Assembly (NCBI GenBank): GCA_021741585.1
Contig: JAIOXN010000002.1
Span: forward strand, 108,804 to 172,803
Length of the DNA stretch: 64,000 nt
Source of the DNA: Aquiluna sp.
Lineage (GTDB): Bacteria; Actinomycetota; Actinomycetes; Actinomycetales; Microbacteriaceae
Direction of reading: 5' to 3'
The notes under the pieces were generated by a model that saw only the letters and a program-made list of their open reading frames with translations, ran no database searches and had not been told where the DNA came from. This document shows positions 45,589 to 55,901 of the stretch, piece by piece (the first letter of the stretch is position 1; each line of letters starts with the position of its first letter). A program made the position numbers and the translations under genes.

Positions 45589-45650
45589 ACCTAACGTCGG
45601 TATCGACAGCGATTGGGATTCTTGCCTAGTCTAGCGGGCTTTAGGGCTAA

Positions 45651-45773
45651 TTAGTCCCTTGGGCACTGGCAGCGATCTGCCTCTGCAATGCCATAAAGTG
45701 CATCTTCTACGTGCTGGCCACAGCCAGCCCAAGTTGGCTTGGAGCAGTCTTCACAGGTTACTTGTGCGCACAT
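45651..45773 (-). CDS. 40-residue Cys-rich small protein
   Basis: A small frame on the minus strand: ATG 45773 with AAAGG 7 nt upstream, TAA at 45653-45651. It encodes 40 residues with Cys 2, 7, 10, 18, 35, 37 and His 21, including CEDCSKPTWAGCGQH. Paired CxxC and CxC motifs suggest zinc binding. I recall similar tiny 'KPTWAGCGxH' proteins as uncharacterised conserved proteins, which argues that this is real. It is alone between serA and the DHFR-like gene on the same strand. No function is assigned. Confidence 0.75.
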   Translation of the reverse strand: MCAQVTCEDCSKPTWAGCGQHVEDALYGIAEADRCQCPRD

Positions 45774-45802
45774 ATGTGGCCTTTCTAAGGTTTGGATATA
45801 TT

Positions 45803-46336
45803 TTATTGGGACGAAGTCTTTTTATATCGCATCTCGACCAATCCGGTCGAAAAACGTTTTGAAAACTCTAACTCAAACCCCTGTGGCTTACCATCCAGGA
45901 ACAGCTGCACTCCCCCGCCAAGAACATCTGGCGCAATGAATAATCTCATCTCATCGATTAGGTTTTCCTCAATCAGAGATTTCACCAACATTGCGCCACC
46001 GGAAACAAAAATGTCCTTGGGGTGCTCTGCGTACATCCGCTGAATGATTGCCGAAAGATCCCCAGAAACAAACTTCACCATTGGATAAGCAGCCCCATCA
46101 AAGGCAAATGGCTGGTTGGTAACAACATAGGTTGGCAGAATTCGATCTGCTCCAGCATCTGCCTCAAACTCGAAGGTCTTTCTCCCCATCAGCACACTGC
46201 CGCAAGAAGAAATAAGCGAAGCCCAACCATAGTCTTCGTTCGGAGATAGGTACTTTTCCGCCCAGGACATGTCGCCATCGGGACCTGCCAAGTATCCATC
46301 AAGGCTCACGGCTGCATAGAAGATTGTTTTAGGCAT
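45803..46336 (-). CDS. Dihydrofolate reductase-like protein (RibD C-terminal family)
   Basis: A 177-residue protein of the RibD_C/DHFR-like fold (YyaP/YwjB type), starting MPKTIFYAAVSLDGYLAG, with SCGSVLMGRKTFE and DIFVSGGAMLVKSLIE as nucleotide-binding parts. It is not the essential FolA type; its substrate is unknown. ATG 46336 is chosen where the fold begins; a GGAG lies about 10 nt upstream. It stands downstream of the ilvC terminator on the same strand. Confidence 0.82.
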   Translation of the reverse strand: MPKTIFYAAVSLDGYLAGPDGDMSWAEKYLSPNEDYGWASLISSCGSVLMGRKTFEFEADAGADRILPTYVVTNQPFAFDGAAYPMVKFVSGDLSAIIQRMYAEHPKDIFVSGGAMLVKSLIEENLIDEMRLFIAPDVLGGGVQLFLDGKPQGFELEFSKRFSTGLVEMRYKKTSSQ

Positions 46337-46369
46337 TCTGCAATTCTCCACGGTTGGTCGTTAAAGAAC

Positions 46370-46393
46370 AAAAGGCCCCCGAAGGGGCCTTTT
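46370..46393 (-). terminator. Intrinsic terminator of the ilv operon
   Basis: On the minus strand AAAAGGCCCC-TTCG-GGGGCCTTTT, 10 bp with a stable UUCG loop, starting about 10 nt after the ilvC stop and followed by a T-rich tail. Confidence 0.9.
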
Positions 46394-46403
46394 GCTTATG
46401 TCT

Positions 46404-47979
<1,576 letters not shown>

Positions 47980-47981
47980 CT

Positions 47982-49736
47982 TTACTCCTCACCATCCCAA
48001 ATCGGCGCCGCATCTCTTGCGTATTGAACGGCATCATTTGAAACGCCGGCTGGAACCATTGGCCATACCATTGCATCTCTTCCAACGATGAAGTCGATTA
48101 CAACCGGGCGATCATTGGTGGCAATAGCCAACTTGATCGCAGCGTCAATTTCTTCTTCTTTTTCAACTCGAATCGCGAGGCAACCGTAGGCTTCTGCGAG
48201 CTTTACGAAGTCTGGAACCATTTGAGTGTCGGTCCCGGTGTGCAAATCTGTATTGGAATAGCGCTTGTCGTAGAACAGTGTCTGCCACTGGCGAACCATG
48301 CCCAACGAAGAGTTGTTGATGATCGCAACCTTGATTGGAATGTGGTTGATGGTGCAGGTAGCCAGTTCCTGATTTGTCATCTGGAAGCAACCGTCGCCAT
48401 CGATCGCCCAAACCAAGCGGTCCGGAGCTCCAACCTTGGCACCCATCGCAGCCGGAACGGAGTAACCCATGGTTCCAGCACCTCCCGAGTTCAACCAGGA
48501 ATTTGGACGCTCGTACTTAATGAACTGTGCTGACCACATTTGGTGCTGACCGACGCCTGCTGTGAAGATTGCCTCTGGGCCAGAAAGTGCACCGATGCGC
48601 TCAATAACATGCTGCGGGGTCAGCTTGCCGTCGTCAACATCCACATATCCCAGTGGGTAACGTTCGCGCAATCCATCCAAGAATTGCCACCAAGCTGAGA
48701 TCTCAGGCTTCTTGGAGCCAAGTTCTTTCTTGAGCTCTGCTGTAAGCATTGCGATAACCACCTTGGCGTCACCAACAATTGGGACGTCCGCGTGACGGAT
48801 CTTGCCAATTTCGGCTGGGTCAATGTCAACGTGGATAACCTTGGCGCCAGGAGCAAAGCTCTTCACATCACCGGTGACTCGGTCATCGAAGCGAGCACCT
48901 AGGGTGATCAACAAATCAGCCTTTTGCAAGCCAGTGACCGCAGGGACGGTGCCGTGCATTCCTGGCATTCCCAAGTGCTGCGGGTGAGAGTCAGGGAAAG
49001 CACCACGTGCCATCAAAGTGGTAGTTACTGGTGCACCGATTAGCTCTGCAAGAGCCAAAAGCTCCTTGCTCGCTCCAGCGCGAATCACGCCACCACCGAC
49101 ATACAAAATCGGCTTCTCTGAAGCCAGAATCATCTCGGCAGCTGCTTGAACCTGCTTGCCATGAGGATCGGTTACCGGCTTATAGCCCGGAAGATCAATC
49201 TTTGGAGGCCAAGAAAATTCAAATTTCTGGTTTTGAGCGTCTTTTGCAACATCAACCAAAACTGGACCCGGTCGACCGGTGGTTGCAAGCTCATAGGCAG
49301 CAGCAATGGTTCCAGGAATATCGTTTGCGTCTGTCACCAAGAAGCTGTGCTTGGTGATTGGCATGGTAATTCCAACGATGTCAGCTTCTTGGAAAGCGTC
49401 AGTTCCAATTGCGTGGGAGTTCACCTGACCGGTGATTGCCAAAAGTGGAACCGAGTCCATCTGTGCATCCATGATCGGTGTAACCAAGTTGGTGGCCCCA
49501 GGACCCGAGGTTGCAATGCAGACACCCAGTTTGCCGGTAGCGGCTGCATAACCCTCCGCAGCATGACCGGCACCTTGTTCGTGACGAACCAAGATGTGGC
49601 GAATGATTTTGGAATCCATCAATGGGTCATAGGTAGGCAATATTGCGCCACCAGGCAGCCCAAAGACATCGGTCACACCAAGCATCTCTAGGGATCGAAT
49701 GATTCCTTGGGCTCCGGTGATCTTTTCGTTAGACAT
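47982..49736 (-). CDS. ilvB: Acetolactate synthase large (catalytic) subunit
   Basis: A 584-residue thiamine-diphosphate enzyme. Visible are the catalytic Glu in [26 protein letters not shown], the FAD-domain [11 protein letters not shown] and the ThDP/Mg motif starting at [12 protein letters not shown] and ending in NN. ATG 49736 ([11 protein letters not shown]) has AAGGA 6 nt upstream and matches the family start; a longer frame adds 14 residues. It follows ilvD by 25 bp. Confidence 0.95.
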   Translation of the reverse strand: MSNEKITGAQGIIRSLEMLGVTDVFGLPGGAILPTYDPLMDSKIIRHILVRHEQGAGHAAEGYAAATGKLGVCIATSGPGATNLVTPIMDAQMDSVPLLAITGQVNSHAIGTDAFQEADIVGITMPITKHSFLVTDANDIPGTIAAAYELATTGRPGPVLVDVAKDAQNQKFEFSWPPKIDLPGYKPVTDPHGKQVQAAAEMILASEKPILYVGGGVIRAGASKELLALAELIGAPVTTTLMARGAFPDSHPQHLGMPGMHGTVPAVTGLQKADLLITLGARFDDRVTGDVKSFAPGAKVIHVDIDPAEIGKIRHADVPIVGDAKVVIAMLTAELKKELGSKKPEISAWWQFLDGLRERYPLGYVDVDDGKLTPQHVIERIGALSGPEAIFTAGVGQHQMWSAQFIKYERPNSWLNSGGAGTMGYSVPAAMGAKVGAPDRLVWAIDGDGCFQMTNQELATCTINHIPIKVAIINNSSLGMVRQWQTLFYDKRYSNTDLHTGTDTQMVPDFVKLAEAYGCLAIRVEKEEEIDAAIKLAIATNDRPVVIDFIVGRDAMVWPMVPAGVSNDAVQYARDAAPIWDGEE

Positions 49737-49761
49737 TGAGTCCTTCTTCGTTCTTATGGCA

Positions 49762-51453
49762 CTAGCCGCAGTAGGCACCTTCTGCGGCAGAGTGAACTAG
49801 CTTGGAATACTTAGCAAGAACACCGCGGGTGTAGCGCGGTGGCAGTGGCTGCCAATTTTCTTTGCGGCGAGCCAACTCTTCTGGCTCAACGAGTAAGTCA
49901 AGCGAACGAGCTTGGATATCGACCCGAATAAGGTCTCCATCCTGCACCAGAGAAATAGGACCACACTCGGTGGCTTCTGGGGCGATGTGTCCGATACAAA
50001 GGCCGGTTGTGCCGCCTGAGAATCTTCCGTCTGTTAATAGTAGGACATCCTTGCCCAAACCGGCACCCTTAATTGCACCAGTAATAGCAAGCATCTCGCG
50101 CATGCCTGGACCACCCTTTGGTCCTTCATAGCGAATAACCACAACATCTCCGGCTTTGATCTCGCCCTTGGAGAGCGATTCCATTGCGGCAGCCTCGCGC
50201 TCAAACACCCTGGCTGGACCCTCAAAGAACTCAAGGTCGAAACCTGCGGTCTTTACAACTGCACCGTCTGGAGCGATGCTTCCGTGCAAGATTGCGATGC
50301 CACCGTCCTTGTGAATCGGGTTGTTCATCGCTCGGATGATCTTGCCGTCTGGGTCCGGTGGGTTGATGTCAGCTAGGTTCTCGGCCAAGGTCTTGCCAGT
50401 CACAGTCAACACGTCACCGTGCATAAGTCCAGCATCCAAAAGGGCCTTCATCACAACAGGGACGCCACCGACACGGTCAACATCGTTCATCACGTATTGC
50501 CCAAATGGCTTTAGGTCGCCAAGGTGCGGAACCTTGTCAGCGATTCGGTTGAAGTCAGAGAGCTGCAGATCAACCTCTGCCTCACGGGCAATCGCCAACA
50601 GGTGCAACACGGCATTTGTCGAACCACCAAAAGCCATCAAAACCGCAATTGCGTTCTCGAAAGCCTTTTTGGTGAGAATCATGCGGGCGGTGATGCCCTT
50701 GGAAATTAGGTTCACAACAGCTTCCCCGGAACGGTGCGCCCAGCTGTCGCGACGACGGTCTGCCGATGGTGGAGCGGCAGAACCTGGCAGGCTCATGCCT
50801 AGAGCCTCGCCAATTGAAGCCATGGTGTTAGCGGTGTACATTCCGCCACAAGCACCTTCGCCGGGGCAGATTGCTCGCTCGATGCGATCGACATCTTCCT
50901 GGCTCATCTTGCCGGCTTTGCAAGCACCAACCGCTTCGAATGCGTCGATGATGGTGACCTGCTTTTCAGTTCCGTCAGAAAGCTTTACCCAACCAGGAGC
51001 AATCGATCCTGCATACAAAAACACAGAAGCCAAATCAAGCCTGGCCGCAGCCATGAGCATTCCAGGTAGTGACTTATCGCAACCTGCTAGCAAAACTGAG
51101 CCGTCAAGGCGCTCAGCCTGCATCACGGTCTCAACCGAGTCTGCAATTACCTCGCGGGAGACAAGAGAGAAGTGCATACCTTCGTGGCCCATTGAGATTC
51201 CGTCAGAAACCGAAATTGTTCCAAATTCAAGCGGGTAACCCTTGGCTGCATGGACACCTTGTTTCGCTGCATCAGCTAGGCGATCAAGCGAAAGGTTGCA
51301 GGGAGTCACCTCATTCCAGGAGGAAGCGACACCGATTTGTGGCTTAACCCAGTCCTCATCACCCATGCCGACGGCACGCAGCATGCCTCTAGCGGCAGCT
51401 CGTTCTAGACCATCAGTTACAACGTGTGAGCGGGGCTTCATGGAATTTGGCAT
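49762..51453 (-). CDS. ilvD: Dihydroxy-acid dehydratase
   Basis: A 563-residue Fe-S dehydratase for the third step of branched-chain amino acid synthesis. Cluster ligands are in [23 protein letters not shown] and [14 protein letters not shown]; the later [14 protein letters not shown] is conserved. It heads the ilv operon, facing away from crtB with a 39-bp gap. The ATG at 51453 has TAAGAT 7 nt upstream and no clear SD (leaderless). Confidence 0.95.
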   Translation of the reverse strand: MPNSMKPRSHVVTDGLERAAARGMLRAVGMGDEDWVKPQIGVASSWNEVTPCNLSLDRLADAAKQGVHAAKGYPLEFGTISVSDGISMGHEGMHFSLVSREVIADSVETVMQAERLDGSVLLAGCDKSLPGMLMAAARLDLASVFLYAGSIAPGWVKLSDGTEKQVTIIDAFEAVGACKAGKMSQEDVDRIERAICPGEGACGGMYTANTMASIGEALGMSLPGSAAPPSADRRRDSWAHRSGEAVVNLISKGITARMILTKKAFENAIAVLMAFGGSTNAVLHLLAIAREAEVDLQLSDFNRIADKVPHLGDLKPFGQYVMNDVDRVGGVPVVMKALLDAGLMHGDVLTVTGKTLAENLADINPPDPDGKIIRAMNNPIHKDGGIAILHGSIAPDGAVVKTAGFDLEFFEGPARVFEREAAAMESLSKGEIKAGDVVVIRYEGPKGGPGMREMLAITGAIKGAGLGKDVLLLTDGRFSGGTTGLCIGHIAPEATECGPISLVQDGDLIRVDIQARSLDLLVEPEELARRKENWQPLPPRYTRGVLAKYSKLVHSAAEGAYCG

Positions 51454-51460
51454 AGGTCCA

Positions 51461-51486
51461 ATCTTACTTTGGCTTCAAGGTAGCCT
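51461..51486. promoter_or_regulatory. Divergent leaderless -10 boxes of ilvD and crtB
   Basis: Minus-strand TAAGAT (51461-51466) ends 7 nt before the ilvD ATG, and plus-strand TAGCCT (51481-51486) ends 6 nt before the crtB GTG. Both promoters must lie within a 39-bp gap and the adjoining coding ends. Confidence 0.55.
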
Positions 51487-51492
51487 TGTCAG

Positions 51493-52386
51493 GTGGAACC
51501 AAACGACACCACCAAGATCCCGACCGGGTTATCGCTCTACTCGATTGCCGCTCACCGAGCCAGTCGAGAGGTGATCTACAGCTACTCAACCTCTTTTGGC
51601 TTCGCAACCAGAATCCTTGGCAACAAAATTCGACCTCATGTCGAGAACATCTACGCCATGGTTCGCGTTGCAGATGAGATTGTTGATGGCTCAGCCGCAC
51701 AGGCAGCACTTATCGAATCCAAGATTGACCCAGAGCAAGAAATTTTGGCATTTGAAACCGAAACTTACAGGGCAATGGAGCTTGGCTACAGCACCAACTT
51801 GATCCTGCATGCCTTTGCCCAAACAGCTAGAGAGGTCGGCATCGGTAAAGACATCGTCGAGCCATTTTTCTATTCGATGAAGCAGGACCTCCAAGAAAAA
51901 GAGCACGATCAAGAATCCTTCGAGAGATACGTCTACGGCAGCGCCGAGGTTGTTGGCTTGATGTGTCTGGCAGTTTTCGTATCTGGTAAGAGCTATTCAA
52001 CTGAAGAAAAGCAGCATTTAGTTCGAGGTGCGCGCGCCCTGGGTGCTGCATTCCAGAAAGTGAATTTTCTCAGAGATCTTTCGGCTGATTTCCAAAGGCT
52101 TGGTCGCTCCTACTTCCCAAACGTCAATGTTGAAAACTTCGATGAGGCGACCAAAGAAAGACTCGTCAAGGATATTGCTCAAGATCTTGAGACTTCAGCA
52201 TTGTCACTACCGCTTCTAACCAAGGGTGCAAGACGTGCGGTCACCGCAGCGCAGCTGCTGTTTGCAGAACTAAATTCGAAAATCGGAAACACAAGTGCCG
52301 AAAATTTGATTGACACCAGAATCAGAGTCAACAATTTCCGCAAGCTATGGCTTGTGGCAAAGGCCTATTTAGGAGCTAAACCTTGA
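51493..52386 (+). CDS. crtB: Phytoene synthase
   Basis: A 297-residue trans-isoprenyl-diphosphate synthase joining two GGPP into phytoene. Both Asp-rich motifs are visible: DEIVD at 61-65 and the NFLRDLSADF segment (Asp 195 and 199). It is the first gene of the operon crtB-crtI-crtYe-crtYf-crtEb. The GTG start has TAGCCT 6 nt upstream. No GGPP synthase gene (crtE/idsA) is in the window, so the precursor comes from a locus elsewhere. Confidence 0.94.
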   Translation: MEPNDTTKIPTGLSLYSIAAHRASREVIYSYSTSFGFATRILGNKIRPHVENIYAMVRVADEIVDGSAAQAALIESKIDPEQEILAFETETYRAMELGYSTNLILHAFAQTAREVGIGKDIVEPFFYSMKQDLQEKEHDQESFERYVYGSAEVVGLMCLAVFVSGKSYSTEEKQHLVRGARALGAAFQKVNFLRDLSADFQRLGRSYFPNVNVENFDEATKERLVKDIAQDLETSALSLPLLTKGARRAVTAAQLLFAELNSKIGNTSAENLIDTRIRVNNFRKLWLVAKAYLGAKP

Positions 52387-53960
52387 GCCAAAAAACCGCA
52401 ATCGTGATTGGCGGCGGCATCGCCGGGCTATCTAGCGCAGCACTTCTTGCCAAAGCTGGAATGAAGGTTCAGCTTTTTGAGGCCAGGGAATCCCTTGGTG
52501 GCAGGGCCTACCTTTGGGAAAAAGATGGCTTCCGCTTTGACATGGGTCCTTCTTGGTATTTGATGCCAGATGCCTTCGACCAGTTTTTTAGACTCATGGG
52601 CACTTCAGCAGACCAAGAACTTGATCTCCAGCGACTCAGCCCGGCTTACCAGACTCGCAATGAGGGCCTCGGGGATCGCCTTGTGATGAGCGAAAAGCTT
52701 GATGAAATCAAGGAGATGTTTGAGGGAATCGAGCCTGGTGCTGGTCAAAAACTCCAGGAATATCTAGATAGCGCCCAGAGTGCTTACGATCTCTCGATCA
52801 AACACTTCTTGTACACCAACTTCAAAGACCCAAGAAGCTTCTTCCAACCTGAAGTACTTGCCAAGCTGGGCACCTTCTTAAAGCTTTTACTGACATCGCT
52901 TTATGACTTCTCGGGTAAGTACGTGAAAGACGAGCGCCTCAAGAAGATGCTGAATTTCCCAGCGGTTTTCCTGGGAGCTTCGCCTTACAACACCCCGAGC
53001 ATGTATCACCTGATGACGCATGTGGATATGAACCAAGGCGTTTTCTATCCCCAGGGTGGTCTATACACAATCATCGAAGCCATCGATCGCCTTGCAAGAA
53101 AACACGGGGTTGAAATCCACACCTCTTCCCCAGTCACCAAGATTCTTAGTGAAAATGGAAAAGCTGTCGGAGTCCAGGTTGGTGCGTCAACCTATAAAGC
53201 CGATGTAGTAGTTGCGAGCGCCGATCTTCAGTTCGTGGAAACCAAACTGTTAGATGCCAAAGACCAGTCACTCCCCCAGAAATGGTGGGACAAGAAGGTT
53301 CCAGGCCCTTCTGCGCTTCTTATTTACTTGGGCGTGAAGGGAAAAATAGATCAGCTTGATCACCACACGCTTTTGTACACCAAGGACTGGGCCAAAAACT
53401 TCGCCGAAGTATTCAAAAAGGCAGATGGCAAGTCCATCGTTCCAAACCCTGCTTCGTTGTACATCTGCATGCCGTCCAAAACCGATAAGAGCGTTGCCCC
53501 AGAAGGCTTTGAGAACATCTTTGTTTTAGTTCCGATTGCCGCCGATCCATCGATTGGCCGCGGTGGCATCGACCGCCAGGGCGATGAGGCTTTTGAAAAA
53601 GAGGCAGATCGGATCATTGACCAAATTGCTCAGTGGTGTGAGATTCCAGATTTGCACGAGCGAATCGTGGTTCGCCGCACCATGGGACCTAAGAACTTTG
53701 AGGAAGAGCTAAACGCCTGGAGCGGAACCGCTTTGGGAATGGCTCACACCCTGACCCAGAGCGCATTCTTCAGACCAAAGAACTACTCCAAGAAGCTGAA
53801 GAATCTTTTCTACACAGGTCACAACACCATCCCGGGAATCGGTCTACCGATGTGCCTGATTGGTGCAGAGTTGGTTTATAAACACCTCACCAACGACAGA
53901 TCTTCCGGACCTATCCCGGGAGAGCTCAAGGAAATAAAGACCTGGAAGGGTCTGGCCTGA
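52383..53960 (+). CDS. crtI: Phytoene desaturase
   Basis: A 525-residue FAD-dependent desaturase turning phytoene into lycopene. The N-terminal dinucleotide motif is GGGIAGLSSAALLAKAG, and the C-terminal FAD segment is FYTGHNTIPGIGLPM, both CrtI hallmarks. The TTG start overlaps the crtB stop by 4 bp (TTGA). It is membrane-associated by family knowledge. The full length and intact motifs suggest an active four-step desaturase. Confidence 0.94.
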   Translation: MSQKTAIVIGGGIAGLSSAALLAKAGMKVQLFEARESLGGRAYLWEKDGFRFDMGPSWYLMPDAFDQFFRLMGTSADQELDLQRLSPAYQTRNEGLGDRLVMSEKLDEIKEMFEGIEPGAGQKLQEYLDSAQSAYDLSIKHFLYTNFKDPRSFFQPEVLAKLGTFLKLLLTSLYDFSGKYVKDERLKKMLNFPAVFLGASPYNTPSMYHLMTHVDMNQGVFYPQGGLYTIIEAIDRLARKHGVEIHTSSPVTKILSENGKAVGVQVGASTYKADVVVASADLQFVETKLLDAKDQSLPQKWWDKKVPGPSALLIYLGVKGKIDQLDHHTLLYTKDWAKNFAEVFKKADGKSIVPNPASLYICMPSKTDKSVAPEGFENIFVLVPIAADPSIGRGGIDRQGDEAFEKEADRIIDQIAQWCEIPDLHERIVVRRTMGPKNFEEELNAWSGTALGMAHTLTQSAFFRPKNYSKKLKNLFYTGHNTIPGIGLPMCLIGAELVYKHLTNDRSSGPIPGELKEIKTWKGLA

Positions 53961-53961
53961 G

Positions 53962-54282
53962 TTGGAGCTGCAGTCCTTTTTCTATCTAACTTCGATTCTG
54001 TTTTCGATTCTTGGTATTGGACTATTGGACTTTAGGCACAAGCTCGCAATTGCCACAAAGCCCATTGCAGCGCTGGTGGCCATTTCGGTTGGTGTCGCGG
54101 TCTTCATTGCCTGGGACCTAATTGGAATTGCACTTGGAATCTTCTTTCGTGGCCAGACGCCATTTCTCACCGGCATCATGCTTGCTCCAGAGCTGCCCCT
54201 TGAGGAGCTCTTTTTCCTAATCCTGCTTTGCTACACAACCCTGGTGATGTATTTAGGGATAGCTAGGAGGTTTGCCAAATGA
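53962..54282 (+). CDS. crtYe: C50 carotenoid cyclase subunit (CrtYe/YcType)
   Basis: A 106-residue protein with three membrane helices from the heterodimeric lycopene/flavuxanthin cyclase family. The conserved acidic motif APELPLEELFF lies before the third helix. It functions only with its partner encoded by the overlapping next gene (4 bp, ATGA). The TTG start is 1 bp after the crtI stop. Assignment to the first of the two subunits rests on order and motif. Confidence 0.88.
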   Translation: MELQSFFYLTSILFSILGIGLLDFRHKLAIATKPIAALVAISVGVAVFIAWDLIGIALGIFFRGQTPFLTGIMLAPELPLEELFFLILLCYTTLVMYLGIARRFAK

Positions 54283-54572
54283 GTTATGCCATCCTGGCGC
54301 TTCTAGTTATTTTTGTGTTTTTGATTTTTGGTTTTGCCCTCCGCAAATGGATTCGCACCCAACCAATGCTTGTAACGATGGCGGGGATGGTTTTGCTAAC
54401 TGCAATCTTTGACAATTTGATTATCTGGGCGGGAATTGTTGCCTATGACCCCGAGAAGATTTCTGGGATCAAGATTGGAATTGCTCCCATTGAAGACTTC
54501 TCATACACGGTTGTTGCAGTAATTCTGGTTCCAACAATTTTCAATCTTTTGGCCAAGGTGCAAAAGAAATGA
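54279..54572 (+). CDS. crtYf: C50 carotenoid cyclase subunit (CrtYf/Yd type)
   Basis: A 97-residue, three-helix partner of CrtYe. The conserved APIEDFSYTV motif (acidic residues near the membrane face) is the counterpart of the PELPLEE motif in the other subunit. In Corynebacterium this pair forms the epsilon rings of decaprenoxanthin; other pairs make beta or gamma rings, so the ring type here is undetermined. It overlaps crtEb by 4 bp. Confidence 0.88.
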   Translation: MSYAILALLVIFVFLIFGFALRKWIRTQPMLVTMAGMVLLTAIFDNLIIWAGIVAYDPEKISGIKIGIAPIEDFSYTVVAVILVPTIFNLLAKVQKK

Positions 54573-55426
54573 CTTTGGTGAAAAAACTTTTTTGGTCTTC
54601 AAGACCAATCTCCTGGATCAACACCGCCTTTCCCTTTGCGGCGGCCTATTTTCTTGGCTCTGGGGAAGTGGACTGGATTCTTATTCTTGGGAGCTTCTTT
54701 TTTCTAATTCCTTACAACCTTTTGATGTACGGGGTGAATGACGTCTTTGATTACGAGAGTGATCTGCGCAACCCGAGAAAAGGTGGGATTGAAGGGGCCC
54801 TGTTAGACCCCCGGTTCCACAAGCCAACCCTGGCCTGGAGCTTTGGTTTGAGCATGCCGCTCGCGCTCTCTTTGAGCTTTGTGAACCAGGTAGCAACCGG
54901 GCTCTTGTGGCTGACTATCTTTGCCGTTGTTGCCTATAGCCTCAAGGGCCTTAGGTTCAAAGAGATTCCATTTTTGGATTCCATCACTTCAGCCATGCAC
55001 TTTGTTGGACCAATGTTGGTAGGCCTTGCGATGGCGGATGTAGCAATCGATCAGCCGATCATCATGCTGGCGGTTTTGACTTTCTTCTTGTGGGGCATTG
55101 CCTCACACGCGTTTGGTGCTGTGCAGGACGTGAAATCCGATCGTGAGGCTGGTATCAAATCCATCGCAACCGTAATCGGGGCCAGAAAGACCGTGGCGTT
55201 TGCATTTCTGGGTTACTTTCTGGCAGGCATGCTCGCCAGTTACTTCCCCGATCGCTATGCGTTTATCGCCCTTGCTGCGCTGCCATATCTAGTAGTTGTC
55301 GCACGAGAACTAAGCATCTCTGATGAGGACTGTGAAAGAGCCAATCGGGGCTGGAAGAAGTTCATCTGGTTGAACTTCTTCGCAGGTGCCCTAGTGAGCG
55401 CAATTCTGATTGGCCCCATTAGTTAG
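54569..55426 (+). CDS. crtEb: Lycopene elongase (UbiA-family prenyltransferase)
   Basis: A 285-residue membrane prenyltransferase with about 8-9 helices and both Asp-rich motifs, NDVFDYESD and DVKSDREAG. CrtEb adds C5 units to each end of lycopene, giving the C50 skeleton cyclised by CrtYe/f. Its presence makes a decaprenoxanthin- or sarcinaxanthin-like pigment the likely product. It closes the operon; the 3' end overlaps the sprT-like gene by 8 bp. Confidence 0.9.
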   Translation: MTLVKKLFWSSRPISWINTAFPFAAAYFLGSGEVDWILILGSFFFLIPYNLLMYGVNDVFDYESDLRNPRKGGIEGALLDPRFHKPTLAWSFGLSMPLALSLSFVNQVATGLLWLTIFAVVAYSLKGLRFKEIPFLDSITSAMHFVGPMLVGLAMADVAIDQPIIMLAVLTFFLWGIASHAFGAVQDVKSDREAGIKSIATVIGARKTVAFAFLGYFLAGMLASYFPDRYAFIALAALPYLVVVARELSISDEDCERANRGWKKFIWLNFFAGALVSAILIGPIS

Positions 55427-55862
55427 CGTTTTCCCAGGTAATCAAAAACCTTCTTGAAAAACTCGGCGCGCAGTGTTTGCAGCTGAGTAACCTGGTTGGC
55501 TTTCGAGAGCGGAAGTGCTCGTGACCACCAGGGCAAATCCCCTTGTAGTTAGCTGAGATTTTGGCGATTTCGTTGCCATCAATCCTTTGATGCAAATAGC
55601 CAATCTCGGTTGCCTTTTGCTTCCAGAGTTTGCCGTGGCCAGCACCCTGACCACAAAGCGCATGGGCGATTTCATGGAGGAGAACCTGCTCAATTACTTC
55701 ACGATCGCCAGTTGCGACTAGGTGCTTTGACAGAGTGATCCTGCGCTCTGAGTAGTTACACAATCCCGCCCTACGGATTGCTCTATCGAAACCAAACGAG
55801 TAATTCACTAAGCCGTGTTTTTGAAAAAGCTCGGCCGCTAATTGAATGACTTCTTGACTCAC
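55419..55862 (-). CDS. SprT-like zinc metalloprotein
   Basis: A protein of about 147 residues with a SprT-like domain: the zinc-metalloprotease motif LLHEIAHAL with a third His nine residues on (GAGHGK), followed by a C-terminal Cys/His zinc ribbon (ICPGGHEH, then SCKHC). SPRTN/Spartan relatives cleave DNA-protein crosslinks; bacterial members are uncharacterised. GTG 55862 (VSQEV) is chosen over GTG 55868 because a TAGGGT box lies 8 nt before it; confidence in the start is low. It is divergent from metZ. Confidence 0.82.
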   Translation of the reverse strand: MSQEVIQLAAELFQKHGLVNYSFGFDRAIRRAGLCNYSERRITLSKHLVATGDREVIEQVLLHEIAHALCGQGAGHGKLWKQKATEIGYLHQRIDGNEIAKISANYKGICPGGHEHFRSRKPTRLLSCKHCAPSFSRRFLITWENAN

Positions 55863-55901
55863 AACCACAAACCCTATGCCTTTCGGCTAAGTTTTTGCCT
55901 T

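Noticed and set aside
45644..45660. Symmetric AGGG-TAATTA-CCCT stretch at the end of the small Cys-rich gene
   Set aside because: Only about four pairs form when aligned, so neither terminator nor operator is supported.
50321..51238. A 305-codon + strand frame
   Set aside because: It is antisense to ilvD, which has intact Fe-S and catalytic motifs; the frame's composition is that of a shadow.
55869..55901. Possible SAM riboswitch before metZ
   Set aside because: The gap is only about 30 bp, too short for any known SAM riboswitch.
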